64,000 bases of DNA from Pseudomonas fluorescens (GCF_000802965.1 NZ_JSAK01000004.1:124001-188000), one strand, 5' to 3'; positions 38,153 through 51,646 are shown, numbered from the stretch's first letter. Notes: a model not told the origin generated them from the sequence alone. Numbers and translations are program-made.

Positions 38153-38233
38153 CTGTAGGAGCTGCCGAAGGCTGCGATCTTTTGATTTTAAAAAACAAGA
38201 TCAAAAGATCGCAGCCTTCGGCAGCTCCTACAG
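38153..38233. repeat. 34-base perfect inverted repeat (large palindrome)
   Basis: Arms 38153-38186 and 38200-38233 are exact reverse complements, beginning CTGTAGGAGCTGCCGAAGG, with a 13-base AT-rich loop. It is preceded by a short tandem ATCCCTG repeat (38135-38154). It differs from the REPIN classes elsewhere in the window, though it shares the outer TGTAGGAGC. Confidence 0.9.
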
Positions 38234-38271
38234 TGGATCCGCGTTCGATGTCGGGCAAATCCCAGACAAAC

Positions 38272-38297
38272 AAAAACGCCCGGCATAAGCCGGGCGT
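38272..38297 (-). terminator. infA: intrinsic terminator of infA
   Basis: Stem ACGCCCGGC / GCCGGGCGT (38276-38284, 38289-38297) followed on the minus strand by TTTTTG. Confidence 0.88.
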
Positions 38298-38312
38298 CTT
38301 GTATTGACTTGA

Positions 38313-38531
38313 TTAGCGAGCGCGGTAAGTGATGCGCCCTTTGCTCAAGTCATAGGGCGTCAGCTCGACGCGCACTTTGTCACCGGTAAGAATACGAATG
38401 TAGTTCTTGCGCATCTTGCCGGAAATATGCGCGGTTACGACGTGCCCATTTTCCAACTCCACACGAAACATGGTGTTGGGCAGGGTGTCGACGACAGTGC
38501 CTTCCATTTCGAAGCTGTCTTCTTTCGACAT
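38313..38531 (-). CDS. infA: translation initiation factor IF-1
   Basis: A 72-residue single S1/OB-fold protein that blocks the ribosomal A site during initiation. It starts [19 protein letters not shown] at 38531 and ends KGRITYRAR, the full canonical length. The open frame to 38597 has no homology. It lies in the clpA-infA-bpt-aat cluster. Confidence 0.98.
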
Positions 38532-38642
38532 GCAGTAAAGCCCTCGGTGTCCAATGAATGGCCCGGTGCAACTGCGCCAGGCAAAAGCGGCGTGCATTGT
38601 GCCCGAAAAGTGGGGGTCAAGCCAAGGGGTTTAGGGCGTGCT

Positions 38643-39350
38643 CTAGTTTAGAACCACCCAGCGCTGATTAATTAGCAGTTCAATGGGGCGATATTGGGTC
38701 TTGTAGCTCATTTTTTTGCAGTTTTTGATCCAGTAACCGAGATAAACCGCGTCCAGCCCCAGGCGTCGGGCCTCGGCAATTTGCCACAGAATCGCGAAAC
38801 GTCCCAGGCTGCGGCGTTCTTCGGCGGGTTCATAGAAGGTGTAGACCGCCGACAGGCCGTTCGGCAGAAGGTCGGTGACGGCGATCGCCAGCAGCCGTCC
38901 GTCGAGACGGAATTCGTAGAAGCGCGAAAACGGCAGGTCGCGTACCAGGAATGTCGAAAATTGATCGCGACTGGGCGGGTACATATCGCCATCGGCGTGA
39001 CGCTGTTCGATGTAACGCTGATATAGATCGAAATACTCTTCGCTGAAACCCGGTTTGGCAGGGCGCACCTGCAAATCGGCGTTGCGTTTGAAAATGCGTT
39101 TCTGCTGACGGTTTGGCGTGAATTGGCCTACAGGAATACGCGCCGGTACGCAGGCGTTGCAGTTTTGGCAATGGGGCCGATACAAGTGGTCACCACTGCG
39201 ACGAAAACCCATTTCCGACAGGTCTGCATAGACATGCACATCCATGGGCTGGCTGGGATCAAGGAACAGGGTCGTGGCCTGCTCCTCAGGCAGATAGCTG
39301 CAAGAGTGGGGCTGAGTGGCATAGAACTTCAAACGCGCCAACTCGGTCAT
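38643..39350 (-). CDS. bpt: aspartate/glutamate leucyltransferase
   Basis: A 235-residue bacterial homolog of arginyl-tRNA--protein transferase that attaches leucine to N-terminal Asp or Glu, producing N-degrons for ClpS. The N-terminal cysteine cluster [15 protein letters not shown] and the GNAT-like core [12 protein letters not shown] are seen. The start [11 protein letters not shown] at 39350 is preferred over a position two codons earlier. It is 69 bases downstream of aat. Confidence 0.95.
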   Translation of the reverse strand: MTELARLKFYATQPHSCSYLPEEQATTLFLDPSQPMDVHVYADLSEMGFRRSGDHLYRPHCQNCNACVPARIPVGQFTPNRQQKRIFKRNADLQVRPAKPGFSEEYFDLYQRYIEQRHADGDMYPPSRDQFSTFLVRDLPFSRFYEFRLDGRLLAIAVTDLLPNGLSAVYTFYEPAEERRSLGRFAILWQIAEARRLGLDAVYLGYWIKNCKKMSYKTQYRPIELLINQRWVVLN

Positions 39351-39419
39351 GATCAACCCTCGGGATAAGCTTTTAATTAGGGGGCGTCTCTAAGTGTAAG
39401 CCACGCGCGCAAAAGACGC

Positions 39420-40100
39420 TCAGCAAACCCAGGTTGCGCCGCTGGGCTGGTCCAGATACTGGGCCAGATAGCCGGAAAATACGCTGCGGGCAATCGCCCG
39501 GGCACCCAGGCTGTGCAGATGGTCGGTGGGCATCTGGCAGTCGATCAGCACGAAACCGGAATCTTTCAGATGGCGCACCAGTGTGGCAAAACCATATTTA
39601 GAGGCGTTGTCGGCGCGACTGAACATGGACTCGCCAAAAAACAGCCGCCCCATGGCCAAGCCATACAGTCCGCCGACGAGTTCGCCCTGGTCCCAGACTT
39701 CTACCGAATGCGCATGGCCGCGCCGGTGCAATTCTATGTAAGCGTCCTGCATGGCTTCGGTGATCCAGGTGCCATCGGCGTAATCCCGCGGCGCAGCACA
39801 GGCGCGGATGACCGCAGCAAAATCCTGATCGAAGGTCACTTGATAGCGTTGTTGGCGCAGCAGTTTGTTCAGGCTGCGCGAGACGTGCAATTCGTCGGGA
39901 AACAACACGGTGCGCGGGTCCGGCGACCACCAGAGAATTGGCTGGCCTTCCGAGAACCATGGGAAGCAGCCGTGGCGATAGGCGCGGATCAGCCGATCGG
40001 CGGACAGGTCACCACCGGCAGCCAGCAGCCCGTTGGGGTCGCGCATGGCTTTTTCCAGCGGCGGGAAAGTCAGGGTATTGCGTTGTAACCAAGTCAGCAT
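39420..40100 (-). CDS. aat: leucyl/phenylalanyl-tRNA--protein transferase
   Basis: A 226-residue transferase that adds Leu or Phe to N-terminal Arg or Lys. Motifs include [18 protein letters not shown] and [18 protein letters not shown] at the N-terminus and the active-site region [23 protein letters not shown]. With bpt, clpS and clpA nearby it completes a leucine-type N-degron pathway. It is 63 bases downstream of trxB. Confidence 0.97.
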   Translation of the reverse strand: MLTWLQRNTLTFPPLEKAMRDPNGLLAAGGDLSADRLIRAYRHGCFPWFSEGQPILWWSPDPRTVLFPDELHVSRSLNKLLRQQRYQVTFDQDFAAVIRACAAPRDYADGTWITEAMQDAYIELHRRGHAHSVEVWDQGELVGGLYGLAMGRLFFGESMFSRADNASKYGFATLVRHLKDSGFVLIDCQMPTDHLHSLGARAIARSVFSGYLAQYLDQPSGATWVC

Positions 40101-40163
40101 GGCGTCCGGGCTTGCAGAAGGGGAGGGCAGTGGCGGGTCGTTGGCCCGCCACTCAGTGTGCCG

Positions 40164-41431
<1,268 letters not shown>

Positions 41432-43843
41432 TTGAAGAAATCCACCGCAGCACCTAAACCAGCCGTGGTTCCGCTCTGGCGCCAGCATTTGCACTACCGA
41501 CTCAAGGAAGGTGCGCTGATTGCCATCGGCGCCCTGTGCCTGTTCCTGATGATGGCCTTGCTGACCTATGGCAAGGACGATCCGGGCTGGAGCCACAACA
41601 GCAAGATCGACGACGTTCAGAATTTCGGTGGTCCGGCCGGCTCCTACAGCGCCGACATCCTGTTCATGGTGCTTGGCTACTTTGCCTACATCTTCCCGCT
41701 GCTGCTGGCGATCAAGGCTTACCAGATTTTCCGTCAGCGCCATGAACCGTGGCAGTGGAGCGGTTGGCTGTTTTCCTGGCGCCTGATTGGCCTGGTGTTT
41801 CTGGTACTGTCCGGCGCAGCGCTGGCGCATATCCATTTTCATGCCGCGACCGGTCTGCCGGCCGGTGCTGGTGGCGCACTGGGCGAAAGCCTTGGCGACC
41901 TGGCGAAGAACGCCCTGAACATTCAGGGCAGCACGCTGTTGTTCATTGCCCTGTTCCTGTTCGGCCTGACGGTGTTCACCGACCTGTCGTGGTTCAAGGT
42001 GATGGACGTCACCGGCAAGATCACCCTCGACCTGTTCGAACTGTTCCAGGGCGCGGCCAATCGCTGGTGGGCAGCCCGTACCGAACGCAAGCAACTGGTC
42101 GCGCAATTGCGTGAAGTCGACGATCGCGTGCACGACGTAGTGGCGCCAACCGTTACCGATAAACGTGAACAGGCCAAGGTCAAGGAACGTCTGATCGAGC
42201 GCGAGCAAGCGCTGAGCAAGCACATGTCCGAGCGCGAGAAGCAGGTGCCGCCGGTGATTGCGCCGGCTCCACCGAAACCTCCAGCGCCTAGCAAACGCGT
42301 AGAAAAAGAGAAGCAGGCACCGTTGTTCGTCGACAGTGCCGTGGAAGGCACCTTGCCGCCGATCTCGATTCTCGATCCTGCGGAAAAGAAACAACTCAAT
42401 TACTCGCCTGAATCCCTGGCGGCGGTTGGCCATTTGCTGGAAATCAAGCTCAAGGAATTCGGCGTCGAAGTGACCGTGGATTCGATCCACCCGGGCCCGG
42501 TGATTACCCGTTACGAAATCCAGCCAGCCGCTGGCGTAAAAGTCAGCCGCATCGCTAACCTGGCGAAAGACCTGGCACGCTCCCTGGCCGTGACCAGTGT
42601 GCGTGTGGTGGAAGTGATTCCGGGCAAGACCACGGTCGGTATCGAGATTCCCAACGAAGACCGGCAGATCGTGCGCTTCTCCGAGGTGCTGTCGACCCCC
42701 GAGTACGACAACTTCAAATCGCCAGTCACCCTGGCCTTGGGTCATGACATCGGCGGCAAACCGGTCATCACAGACCTGGCGAAAATGCCTCACCTGTTGG
42801 TGGCCGGTACCACCGGTTCCGGTAAGTCGGTGGGTGTGAACGCGATGATCCTGTCGATCCTGTTCAAGTCCGGCCCGGAAGACGCCAAGCTGATCATGAT
42901 CGACCCGAAAATGCTTGAGCTGTCGATCTACGAAGGCATTCCGCACCTGCTGTGCCCGGTGGTCACCGACATGAAGGATGCGGCCAACGCCTTGCGTTGG
43001 AGCGTTGCCGAGATGGAGCGCCGCTACAAGCTGATGGCGAAGATGGGCGTACGAAACCTGTCGGGCTTCAATGCCAAGGTCAAGGAAGCCCAGGACGCCG
43101 GCGAGCCGTTGAGCGATCCGCTGTACAAGCGTGAAAGCATCCATGACGAAGCGCCGCTGCTGCAAAAGTTGCCGACCATCGTCGTGGTCGTGGACGAATT
43201 CGCCGACATGATGATGATCGTCGGCAAGAAGGTTGAAGAACTGATCGCCCGTATCGCCCAGAAGGCACGTGCGGCCGGTATCCACTTGATCCTCGCGACC
43301 CAGCGACCGTCGGTGGACGTGATCACCGGCCTGATCAAGGCCAACATTCCGACCCGTATGGCGTTCCAGGTATCGAGCAAGATCGACTCCCGGACCATCA
43401 TCGACCAGGGCGGCGCCGAACAACTGCTGGGCCACGGTGACATGCTGTACATGCCGCCGGGCACCAGCCTGCCGATCCGTGTTCACGGTGCTTTCGTTTC
43501 CGATGACGAGGTTCACCGCGTGGTGGAAGCCTGGAAACTGCGCGGTGCGCCGGAGTACAACGACGACATTCTCAACGGTGTCGAAGAGGCCGGCAGCGGC
43601 TTCGAAGGCAGCAGCGGTGGTGGCGACGGTGATGATCCCGAGGCTGACGCGCTGTACGACGAGGCGGTGCAGTTCGTTCTGGAAAGCCGCCGTGCGTCCA
43701 TTTCCGCGGTTCAACGCAAGCTGAAGATCGGCTACAACCGCGCCGCGCGCATGATCGAAGCCATGGAAATGGCCGGGGTCGTGACGTCCATGAACACCAA
43801 CGGTTCGCGTGAAGTCCTGGCCCCTGGCCCGGTGCGCGACTGA
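41432..43843 (+). CDS. ftsK: DNA translocase FtsK
   Basis: An 803-residue septal DNA translocase. The N-terminal about 180 residues hold four membrane segments, followed by a Pro/Lys-rich linker much shorter than in E. coli. The motor domain has Walker [13 protein letters not shown], and the C-terminal gamma winged helix ([21 protein letters not shown]) reads KOPS and activates XerCD. The likely start is a TTG at 41432, since the protein [17 protein letters not shown] fits the family and no good ATG exists. It heads the ftsK-lolA-rarA-crcB-serS-cysG block. Confidence 0.94.
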   Translation: MKKSTAAPKPAVVPLWRQHLHYRLKEGALIAIGALCLFLMMALLTYGKDDPGWSHNSKIDDVQNFGGPAGSYSADILFMVLGYFAYIFPLLLAIKAYQIFRQRHEPWQWSGWLFSWRLIGLVFLVLSGAALAHIHFHAATGLPAGAGGALGESLGDLAKNALNIQGSTLLFIALFLFGLTVFTDLSWFKVMDVTGKITLDLFELFQGAANRWWAARTERKQLVAQLREVDDRVHDVVAPTVTDKREQAKVKERLIEREQALSKHMSEREKQVPPVIAPAPPKPPAPSKRVEKEKQAPLFVDSAVEGTLPPISILDPAEKKQLNYSPESLAAVGHLLEIKLKEFGVEVTVDSIHPGPVITRYEIQPAAGVKVSRIANLAKDLARSLAVTSVRVVEVIPGKTTVGIEIPNEDRQIVRFSEVLSTPEYDNFKSPVTLALGHDIGGKPVITDLAKMPHLLVAGTTGSGKSVGVNAMILSILFKSGPEDAKLIMIDPKMLELSIYEGIPHLLCPVVTDMKDAANALRWSVAEMERRYKLMAKMGVRNLSGFNAKVKEAQDAGEPLSDPLYKRESIHDEAPLLQKLPTIVVVVDEFADMMMIVGKKVEELIARIAQKARAAGIHLILATQRPSVDVITGLIKANIPTRMAFQVSSKIDSRTIIDQGGAEQLLGHGDMLYMPPGTSLPIRVHGAFVSDDEVHRVVEAWKLRGAPEYNDDILNGVEEAGSGFEGSSGGGDGDDPEADALYDEAVQFVLESRRASISAVQRKLKIGYNRAARMIEAMEMAGVVTSMNTNGSREVLAPGPVRD

Positions 43844-43907
43844 CTGAATTTGAAAGGGTGGTGTCCTCGGCGCCGCCCGTACTCCCACGAATGTTATGAG
43901 GACTCCC

Positions 43908-44531
43908 ATGCGTCTTATCCGCATGCTGTTGCTGCCGGTACTGGCTTTGACCACGCTCTCGGCCCACGCCGATGACAAGGACGTGGCGCGTCTGACTCAA
44001 CTGCTGGAAAAATCCCAGACCCTGAGCGCACGTTTCTCTCAGCTGACCCTCGACGGTTCTGGCACCCAATTGCAGGAAACCGCCGGTGAAATGTCCCTGC
44101 AACGCCCGGGGTTGTTCTACTGGCACACCAATGCGCCAGCCGAGCAAACCATGGTCTCCGATGGCAAAAAAGTGACCCTGTGGGACCCGGATCTGGAACA
44201 GGCAACCATCAAGAACCTCGACCAGCGCCTGACCCAGACGCCAGCGTTGCTGCTGTCCGGTGACGTGTCGAAGATCAGCCAGAGCTTCGACATCAGCGCC
44301 AAGGAAGCGGGTGGCGTGATCGACTTCACCCTGAAACCGAAGACCAAGGACACCCTGTTCGACAGCCTGCGCCTGTCGTTCCGCAATGGTCTGGTCAACG
44401 ACATGCAAATGATTGATAGCGTCGGTCAGCGCACCAATATCCTGTTCACCGGTGTGAAGGCCAACGAGCCGATTCCGGCGTCCAAGTTCAAGTTCGACAT
44501 CCCCAAGGGTGCCGACGTGATCCAGGAATAA
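43908..44531 (+). CDS. lolA: outer-membrane lipoprotein carrier protein
   Basis: A 207-residue periplasmic chaperone that carries lipoproteins from LolCDE to LolB. The signal peptide [21 protein letters not shown] is cleaved at about residue 21. The start at 43908 is chosen because GAGGAC lies about 5-7 bases upstream; an ATG four codons earlier would overlap this site. It is conserved between ftsK and rarA. Confidence 0.95.
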   Translation: MRLIRMLLLPVLALTTLSAHADDKDVARLTQLLEKSQTLSARFSQLTLDGSGTQLQETAGEMSLQRPGLFYWHTNAPAEQTMVSDGKKVTLWDPDLEQATIKNLDQRLTQTPALLLSGDVSKISQSFDISAKEAGGVIDFTLKPKTKDTLFDSLRLSFRNGLVNDMQMIDSVGQRTNILFTGVKANEPIPASKFKFDIPKGADVIQE

Positions 44532-44556
44532 CAGATCAACCAACTGATGAATTACC

Positions 44557-44645
44557 TGTGGCGAGGGAGCTTGCTCCCGCTGGACTGCGCAGCAGTCCTT
44601 TTTGGGGGGCTACGCATCCCGGCGGGAACAAGCTCCCTCGCCACG
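44557..44645. repeat. REPIN between lolA and rarA
   Basis: Forward TGTGGCGAGGGAGCTTGCTC and reverse ending CTCCCTCGCCAC, inside a co-directional gene block. Confidence 0.85.
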
Positions 44646-44703
44646 GTTTCGGTGTCACAGTTATTTGACTGGCATCTGGAATAAGAGGTTTGAAACGTAC
44701 GTG

Positions 44704-46026
44704 ATGGACCTGTTTCGCAGTGCCCCGATCGCTCAACCATTGGCCGCCCGCCTGCGCGCGACCAATCTGGACGAGTACGTCGGTCAGGAACACGTGCTCG
44801 CTCGCGGCAAGCCTTTGCGCGAGGCCCTGGAGCAGGGTGCCCTGCATTCGATGATTTTCTGGGGCCCGCCGGGCGTGGGCAAAACCACCCTGGCGCGGTT
44901 GCTGGCGGAAGTCTCGGATGCGCACTTCGAAACGGTTTCGGCGGTATTGGCCGGGGTCAAGGAAATCCGTCAGGCGGTCGAGATCGCCAAGCAGCAGGCC
45001 GGGCAATACGGCAAGCGCACCATCCTGTTCGTCGATGAAGTGCACCGTTTCAACAAGTCCCAACAGGACGCGTTCCTGCCGTACGTTGAAGACGGCACGC
45101 TGATTTTCATCGGCGCGACCACGGAAAACCCGTCCTTCGAACTCAACAACGCCTTGCTGTCCCGCGCCCGCGTCTACGTGCTCAAGAGTCTCGACGAAGC
45201 GGCCCTGCGCAAGCTGGTGCACCGCGCGCTGACCGAAGAGCGGGGGCTGGGCAAACGTGACCTGACCCTTAGTGATGAAGGTTTCCAGATGCTGCTGTCG
45301 GCCGCCGATGGCGATGGCCGACGTTTGCTCAACCTGCTGGAAAACGCCTCGGACCTCGCTGAAGACAACAGCGAGATCGGCACTGAGCTGCTGCAAAGTT
45401 TGCTCGGTGATACCCGTCGCCGTTTCGACAAGGGCGGCGAAGCGTTCTACGACCAGATTTCCGCACTGCATAAATCGGTGCGCGGTTCCAATCCCGACGG
45501 CGCTTTGTATTGGTTCGCGCGGATGATCGACGGCGGTTGCGATCCGCTGTACCTGGCCCGGCGCGTGGTGCGTATGGCCAGTGAAGACATCGGCAACGCT
45601 GATCCACGTGCGCTGAGCCTTTGCCTGGCGGCGTGGGAAGTGCAGGAACGCCTCGGCAGTCCCGAAGGTGAGCTGGCAGTGGCGCAGGCCATTACCTATC
45701 TGGCCTGCGCGCCGAAAAGCAACGCGGTGTACATGGGCTTCAAGGCCGCCATGCGCAGCGCCACCGAACATGGCTCGCTGGAAGTGCCACTGCATTTGCG
45801 CAATGCGCCGACTAAGCTGATGAAGCAGCTCGGCTATGGCGACGAATATCGTTATGCCCACGATGAGCCGGACGCGTACGCCGCTGGCGAAGATTACTTT
45901 CCGGAGGAACTTGAGCCGCAACCGTTCTATCAGCCGGTGCCGCGAGGCCTGGAGTTAAAGATCGGCGAGAAGCTCAATCACCTCGCTCAACTCGACCGAC
46001 TAAGCCCCCGGCAGCGGAGAAAATAG
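44704..46026 (+). CDS. rarA: replication-associated recombination protein A (RarA/MgsA)
   Basis: A 440-residue AAA+ ATPase of the clamp-loader superfamily acting at stalled forks. Walker [15 protein letters not shown] and the Walker B region [14 protein letters not shown] are present, with the C-terminal tetramerisation domain ending RQRRK. The start at 44704 ([14 protein letters not shown]) is the family start; 34 upstream in-frame codons read through the REPIN. Its stop overlaps the crcB start. Confidence 0.96.
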   Translation: MDLFRSAPIAQPLAARLRATNLDEYVGQEHVLARGKPLREALEQGALHSMIFWGPPGVGKTTLARLLAEVSDAHFETVSAVLAGVKEIRQAVEIAKQQAGQYGKRTILFVDEVHRFNKSQQDAFLPYVEDGTLIFIGATTENPSFELNNALLSRARVYVLKSLDEAALRKLVHRALTEERGLGKRDLTLSDEGFQMLLSAADGDGRRLLNLLENASDLAEDNSEIGTELLQSLLGDTRRRFDKGGEAFYDQISALHKSVRGSNPDGALYWFARMIDGGCDPLYLARRVVRMASEDIGNADPRALSLCLAAWEVQERLGSPEGELAVAQAITYLACAPKSNAVYMGFKAAMRSATEHGSLEVPLHLRNAPTKLMKQLGYGDEYRYAHDEPDAYAAGEDYFPEELEPQPFYQPVPRGLELKIGEKLNHLAQLDRLSPRQRRK

Positions 46027-46400
46027 TGGTTCCCTTGATCGTTGCGGTTTCCATCGGCGGCATCGCCGGCACGCTGTTGCGTTTTGCTACGGGTAACTGG
46101 ATCAACGCTAATTGGCCGCGGCACTTCTATACCGCGACGCTCGCCGTTAATATCGTGGGCTGTTTGCTGATCGGCGTTCTATACGGTCTGTTTTTGATTC
46201 GCCCGGAGGTGCCCATTGAGGTGCGTGCCGGGTTGATCGTCGGCTTCCTCGGAGGGCTGACGACTTTTTCATCTTTTTCACTGGATACCGTGCGTCTGCT
46301 CGAAAGCGGACAAGTTCCGCTAGCATTGGGCTATGCGGCCATCAGCGTATTCGGCGGGCTGCTTGCCACCTGGGCTGGCCTGTCCTTGACCAAACTTTGA
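46026..46400 (+). CDS. crcB: fluoride efflux channel CrcB/Fluc
   Basis: A 124-residue four-helix fluoride channel that works as an antiparallel dimer. The conserved [12 protein letters not shown] segment with the channel Phe/Ser/Thr residues and the early [10 protein letters not shown] are present. The start is GTG at 46026, sharing one base with the rarA stop, and serS follows after 15 bases. No fluoride riboswitch precedes it, so expression should follow the surrounding genes. Confidence 0.94.
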   Translation: MVPLIVAVSIGGIAGTLLRFATGNWINANWPRHFYTATLAVNIVGCLLIGVLYGLFLIRPEVPIEVRAGLIVGFLGGLTTFSSFSLDTVRLLESGQVPLALGYAAISVFGGLLATWAGLSLTKL

Positions 46401-46403
46401 TAA

Positions 46404-47696
<1,293 letters not shown>

Positions 47697-49091
47697 ATGA
47701 AATATCTGCCGCTGTTCCATAACCTTCGCGGCAGTCGTGTGTTGGTTGTCGGTGGGGGGGAGATTGCCTTGCGCAAATCCCGCCTGCTGGCCGATGCCGG
47801 TGCGCTGCTGCGGGTGGTCGCACCTGAAATCGAAACGCAGCTGAGCGAACTGGTCGCTGCCAGCGGTGGTGAGTGTGTGTTGCGTGGTTACGTCGAGGCG
47901 GATCTGGACGGCTGCGGCTTGATCATTGCCGCTACTGACGATGAATCGCTCAACGCACAAGTCTCCGCCGATGCCCATCGGCGTTGCGTGCCGGTCAACG
48001 TGGTAGACGCACCGGCCCTGTGCAGCGTGATCTTCCCGGCGATCGTGGACCGCTCGCCGTTGATCATTGCCGTGTCCAGCGGCGGCGATGCGCCAGTGCT
48101 GGCGCGTTTGATCCGCGCCAAGATCGAAACCTGGATTCCTTCCACCTACGGTCAACTGGCCGGACTGGCGGCGCGTTTCCGTAATCAGGTCAAAGGCCTG
48201 TTTCCGGATGTGCAACAGCGTCGTGCGTTCTGGGAAGACGTTTTTCAGGGTGCGATTGCCGACCGGCAACTGGCCGGGCAGGGTGCTGAAGCCGAACGTT
48301 TGCTGCAAGCGAAGATTGATGGTGAAGCGCCGGTGGCCACTGGCGAGGTGTATTTGGTCGGTGCCGGGCCGGGTGATCCGGACCTGCTGACCTTCCGCGC
48401 CTTGCGCCTGATGCAGCAAGCCGATGTGGTGCTGTACGACCGGTTGGTGGCGCCGGCGATTCTCGAGTTGTGCCGCCGCGATGCCGAGCGGGTTTACGTC
48501 GGCAAGCGCCGCGCCGATCACGCCGTGCCGCAGGATCAGATCAACCAGCAATTGGTGGACCTGGCCAAGCAAGGCAAGCGTGTGGTGCGGTTGAAGGGCG
48601 GTGATCCGTTCATCTTCGGCCGTGGCGGTGAAGAGATCGAAGAATTGGCGGCCCATGGTATCCCGTTCCAGGTTGTGCCGGGTATCACGGCGGCCAGCGG
48701 TTGCGCGGCGTATGCCGGGATTCCGTTGACCCACCGTGATTACGCGCAGTCTGTGCGGTTCATTACCGGTCACCTGAAGGATGGTACGACTGATTTGCCG
48801 TGGGCTGATTTGGTCGCGCCAGCGCAAACCCTGGTGTTCTACATGGGGTTGGTGGGCTTGCCGAGCATCTGCGAGCAGTTGATCAAGCATGGTCGCGGCG
48901 CGGACACCCCGGCGGCGTTGATTCAGCAGGGCACGACGGTCAATCAGCGGGTGTTTACCGGCACGTTGGCCGACCTTCCGCGCCTGGTGGCGGAGCATGA
49001 AGTGCATGCGCCGACGCTGGTGATCGTGGGGGAAGTGGTGCAACTGCGAGAGAAACTGGCGTGGTTTGAAGGGGCTCAGGGGCAACTCTGA
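47697..49091 (+). CDS. cysG: siroheme synthase (trifunctional)
   Basis: A 464-residue fusion. Residues about 1-205 are the NAD-dependent precorrin-2 dehydrogenase/ferrochelatase ([15 protein letters not shown]), and about 215-460 the uroporphyrinogen-III C-methyltransferase ([26 protein letters not shown]). It makes siroheme for sulfite and nitrite reductases. ATG directly abuts the serS stop. Confidence 0.96.
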   Translation: MKYLPLFHNLRGSRVLVVGGGEIALRKSRLLADAGALLRVVAPEIETQLSELVAASGGECVLRGYVEADLDGCGLIIAATDDESLNAQVSADAHRRCVPVNVVDAPALCSVIFPAIVDRSPLIIAVSSGGDAPVLARLIRAKIETWIPSTYGQLAGLAARFRNQVKGLFPDVQQRRAFWEDVFQGAIADRQLAGQGAEAERLLQAKIDGEAPVATGEVYLVGAGPGDPDLLTFRALRLMQQADVVLYDRLVAPAILELCRRDAERVYVGKRRADHAVPQDQINQQLVDLAKQGKRVVRLKGGDPFIFGRGGEEIEELAAHGIPFQVVPGITAASGCAAYAGIPLTHRDYAQSVRFITGHLKDGTTDLPWADLVAPAQTLVFYMGLVGLPSICEQLIKHGRGADTPAALIQQGTTVNQRVFTGTLADLPRLVAEHEVHAPTLVIVGEVVQLREKLAWFEGAQGQL

Positions 49092-49104
49092 ACCGGGTGT
49101 GCCA

Positions 49105-49196
49105 ATCGCTGGCAAGCCAGCTCCCACAGGTTTTGTGTTGAAGCGACAATCTTCAACATCACATAGATCACTGTGGGAGCTGGCTTGCCAGCGATG
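49105..49196. repeat. REP pair, tail-to-tail, GTGGGAGCTGGCTTGCC class
   Basis: Reverse unit ATCGCTGGCAAGCCAGCTCC at 49105 and forward unit ending TGGCTTGCCAGCGATG at 49196, placed between the convergent cysG and GSH-hydroquinone reductase genes. Confidence 0.85.
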
Positions 49197-49220
49197 AGGC
49201 TTTCAAAGCCTACGTAAATT

Positions 49221-50222
49221 TCAGGCCCTGCGCCAAACCCCTTTGCCGCTCACCCGCTCCCGATCATGGGCAGTGGTGAAGTCCTGCTCCGGCCCTTTCG
49301 GCACGATGCCCGTCGGGTTGATGGTCTTGTGACTGCCGTAGTAGTGATTCTTGATGTGCTCAAAACTCACCGTCTCGGCAATGCCCGGCCACTGGTAAAC
49401 CTCGCGCAGCCAGTTCGACAGGTTCGGGTAATCGGCGATCCGATGCAGGTTGCACTTGAAGTGCCCGTAATACACGGCGTCGAAGCGAATTATCGTGGTG
49501 AACAAGCGGATGTCCGCTTCGGTCAGGTATTCGCCCGTCAGGTAACGGTTGGCACCCAGCACCTGTTCCAGTCGAGCCAGTTCCGCAAACAATTCGTCGA
49601 ACGCTTCTTCATAAGCCGTTTGCGAGGTAGCAAACCCGGCGCGGTAAACGCCGTTGTTCACCGCCGGATAAATCCGCTCGTTCAGCGCATCAATCTCGCC
49701 ACGCAGCGCCTGCGGATAGAAATCCAGGTCATTGCCGGTCAGCTCATCGAATGCGCCGTTGAACATGCGGATGATCTCCGCCGATTCGTTGTTGACGATG
49801 CGCTTCTGCTGTTTGTCCCACAGCACCGGCACGGTGACGCGACCGGTGTAATCGGCGGTGTCGGCGGTGTAGCGCTGATGCATGAAGTCGAAGTGATCGA
49901 GTTTGTCGCCGGTTGAGCCGTGGGCCTTGTCGAAGGTCCAGCCGTTTTCCAGCATCAAGTAGCTGACCACCGATACGTCGATCAGGTTTTCGAGGCCTTT
50001 GAGTTTGCGCAGGATCAGCGTGCGATGAGCCCACGGACAGGCGAGGGACACATAGAGGTGATAACGCCCCGCCTCAGCGGCAAAGCCTGCGACACCGGTC
50101 GGGCCCGGCTGGCCGTCAGCGGTCACCCAGTTGCGACGCTGCGCCTGTTCCCGCTGGAACGCGCCGTCCTTGCTGCTTTCGTACCACTTGTCCTGCCAGC
50201 GACCTTCGACTAATAAACCCAT
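49221..50222 (-). CDS. glutathionyl-hydroquinone reductase (YqjG/Xi-class GST)
   Basis: A 333-residue glutathione transferase that reduces glutathionyl-hydroquinones. The catalytic Cys is in SLACPWAHRTLI (about residue 60), followed by the Xi-class segments SVVSYLML and NNESAEIIRMFN. Length agrees with the family, which is longer than ordinary GSTs. It is convergent with cysG and has its own short upstream region. Confidence 0.92.
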   Translation of the reverse strand: MGLLVEGRWQDKWYESSKDGAFQREQAQRRNWVTADGQPGPTGVAGFAAEAGRYHLYVSLACPWAHRTLILRKLKGLENLIDVSVVSYLMLENGWTFDKAHGSTGDKLDHFDFMHQRYTADTADYTGRVTVPVLWDKQQKRIVNNESAEIIRMFNGAFDELTGNDLDFYPQALRGEIDALNERIYPAVNNGVYRAGFATSQTAYEEAFDELFAELARLEQVLGANRYLTGEYLTEADIRLFTTIIRFDAVYYGHFKCNLHRIADYPNLSNWLREVYQWPGIAETVSFEHIKNHYYGSHKTINPTGIVPKGPEQDFTTAHDRERVSGKGVWRRA

Positions 50223-50312
50223 GTTCGCGACTCCTCAACCGATAAGCGTTGGAGAAGAGTCTATGCCGATAGGTTCGATAAAAAAGCGCAAAGGTTGGGC
50301 GGTTATGATCGG

Positions 50313-51314
50313 TTAAATCGATCTGTCCCGCGCATCCCAATATTGCTGGGCGGTTTCGAACGCCTGCTCGCGGGTTTGGCCGAGGCCACGCATGGCCAGG
50401 GCCATGGTGGAAATCAGGGCCATTTGCGGGTAGCTGTCGACCGCATCACCGCGCCACACGGCTTTCAGATGCTCGGGTTCGAGGCTGGCCGGTTTGACGT
50501 GGCGCTGGCTCGACAGTTGCGGCCATTCCTCATCCCAGCTTTCGCCACCGGTGGTGCCGTACAAGTGGCTGTCGGCGTCCGGGTTGATCTCGATCTCGCC
50601 GCCATCGCCCTTGACCACGATCGCGGTGTCGCCGAGCAAGCCGCTGGCATCGCGATGCACTGCCTGGTAGCCGGGGTGGAAGATGCTTTGCAGACCACAG
50701 CGCGCGCCGAGCGGGTTGAGAATTCGCGCCAGCGAGTGAATCGGCGAGCGAAGACCCAAAGTGTTGCGCAGGTCGATCATGCGTTGCAGTTGCGGCGCCC
50801 AGTCCAGCAACGGCATGAAGGCGAGGCCGCCGTTGTCCAGCGCCGTACTGACCTGTTGCCAGTTACGGCACAACGGGATGTTCAGCTCATCCAGCAGCTG
50901 TTCGCTATACAAGCGACCCGCCGTGTGGGCGCCAGCGCCGTGCATGAAAATTCGCACGCCGTTCTGCGCCAGGCACTTGGCGGCCAACAGATACCACGGC
51001 AAATGACGCTTCTTGCCGGCGTAGGTCGGCCAGTCCAGGTCGACCGCCAGCGCAGGCGGATTCAAGCGTTCACGCAAGGCTTCGGTGAAACCGGCCATTT
51101 CCTCGGCGCTTTCTTCCTTGTGTCGCAGCAGCATCAGGAACGCGCCGAGCTGGGTGTCTTCGACCTTGTCGTCGAGCACCATGCCCATGGCTTCGCGTGC
51201 TTCTTCGCGAGTCAGGTCGCGGGCGCCGCGTTTGCCTTTGCCGAGGATTCGCACGAACTGGGCGAACGGGTGCTCGGCGGGTGTTTCGAGGGTCAGCGCT
51301 GGATAGTCGGTCAT
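50313..51314 (-). CDS. TrpD2/YbiB-like protein (anthranilate phosphoribosyltransferase fold)
   Basis: A 333-residue member of the glycosyltransferase family 3, related to anthranilate phosphoribosyltransferase but of the TrpD2/YbiB branch, whose E. coli member binds nucleic acids. The N-terminal helical domain (EEAREAMGMVLDDKVEDTQLGAFLMLLR) is clear. The pyrophosphate-binding KxGNRxxSS motif of true TrpD is not seen; in its place stands FMHGAGAH. Its ATG overlaps the tusE stop by 4 bases, so it is co-translated with the tus genes. Its role there is unknown. Confidence 0.85.
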   Translation of the reverse strand: MTDYPALTLETPAEHPFAQFVRILGKGKRGARDLTREEAREAMGMVLDDKVEDTQLGAFLMLLRHKEESAEEMAGFTEALRERLNPPALAVDLDWPTYAGKKRHLPWYLLAAKCLAQNGVRIFMHGAGAHTAGRLYSEQLLDELNIPLCRNWQQVSTALDNGGLAFMPLLDWAPQLQRMIDLRNTLGLRSPIHSLARILNPLGARCGLQSIFHPGYQAVHRDASGLLGDTAIVVKGDGGEIEINPDADSHLYGTTGGESWDEEWPQLSSQRHVKPASLEPEHLKAVWRGDAVDSYPQMALISTMALAMRGLGQTREQAFETAQQYWDARDRSI

Positions 51315-51646
51315 AAGCAATTCGTCGGTTTGGGCAGGCCCGCCAGTTTCGCGGCGAGTTTGGCGGGGGTGCCTTTGAACAGTCGGTTCAGGTGCAGGCT
51401 GTTGCCTTTTTCCGGGCCGAGCTTCAATGCGGTGTACTTGATCAGCGGACGGGTGGCCGGTGAGAGCTGGAATTCGGCGTAGAAACTGCGCAGCAGCTCG
51501 AGAATTTCCCAGTGTTCCGGGCTCAACTCGATGTCTTCGGCCGCCGCCAGAGCAGTGGCCACATCGGCGGACCAGTCACTTAGCTCGACCAGAAAGCCGT
51601 CCTTGTCCAGTTCGATGGCGCGGGCGCCGATCGTTAATGCATTCAT
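51311..51646 (-). CDS. tusE: sulfur relay protein TusE (DsrC family)
   Basis: A 111-residue DsrC-family sulfur carrier. The C-terminal arm ends LPKPTNCL with the conserved penultimate Cys that carries persulfide to MnmA. The order tusD-C-B-E matches other gammaproteobacteria. It overlaps tusB upstream and the trpD2-like gene downstream, both by 4 bases. Confidence 0.95.
   Translation of the reverse strand: MNALTIGARAIELDKDGFLVELSDWSADVATALAAAEDIELSPEHWEILELLRSFYAEFQLSPATRPLIKYTALKLGPEKGNSLHLNRLFKGTPAKLAAKLAGLPKPTNCL

Noticed and set aside
45950..46026. Fluoride riboswitch before crcB
   Set aside because: crcB begins within the rarA stop codon; the preceding bases are coding and show no riboswitch fold.
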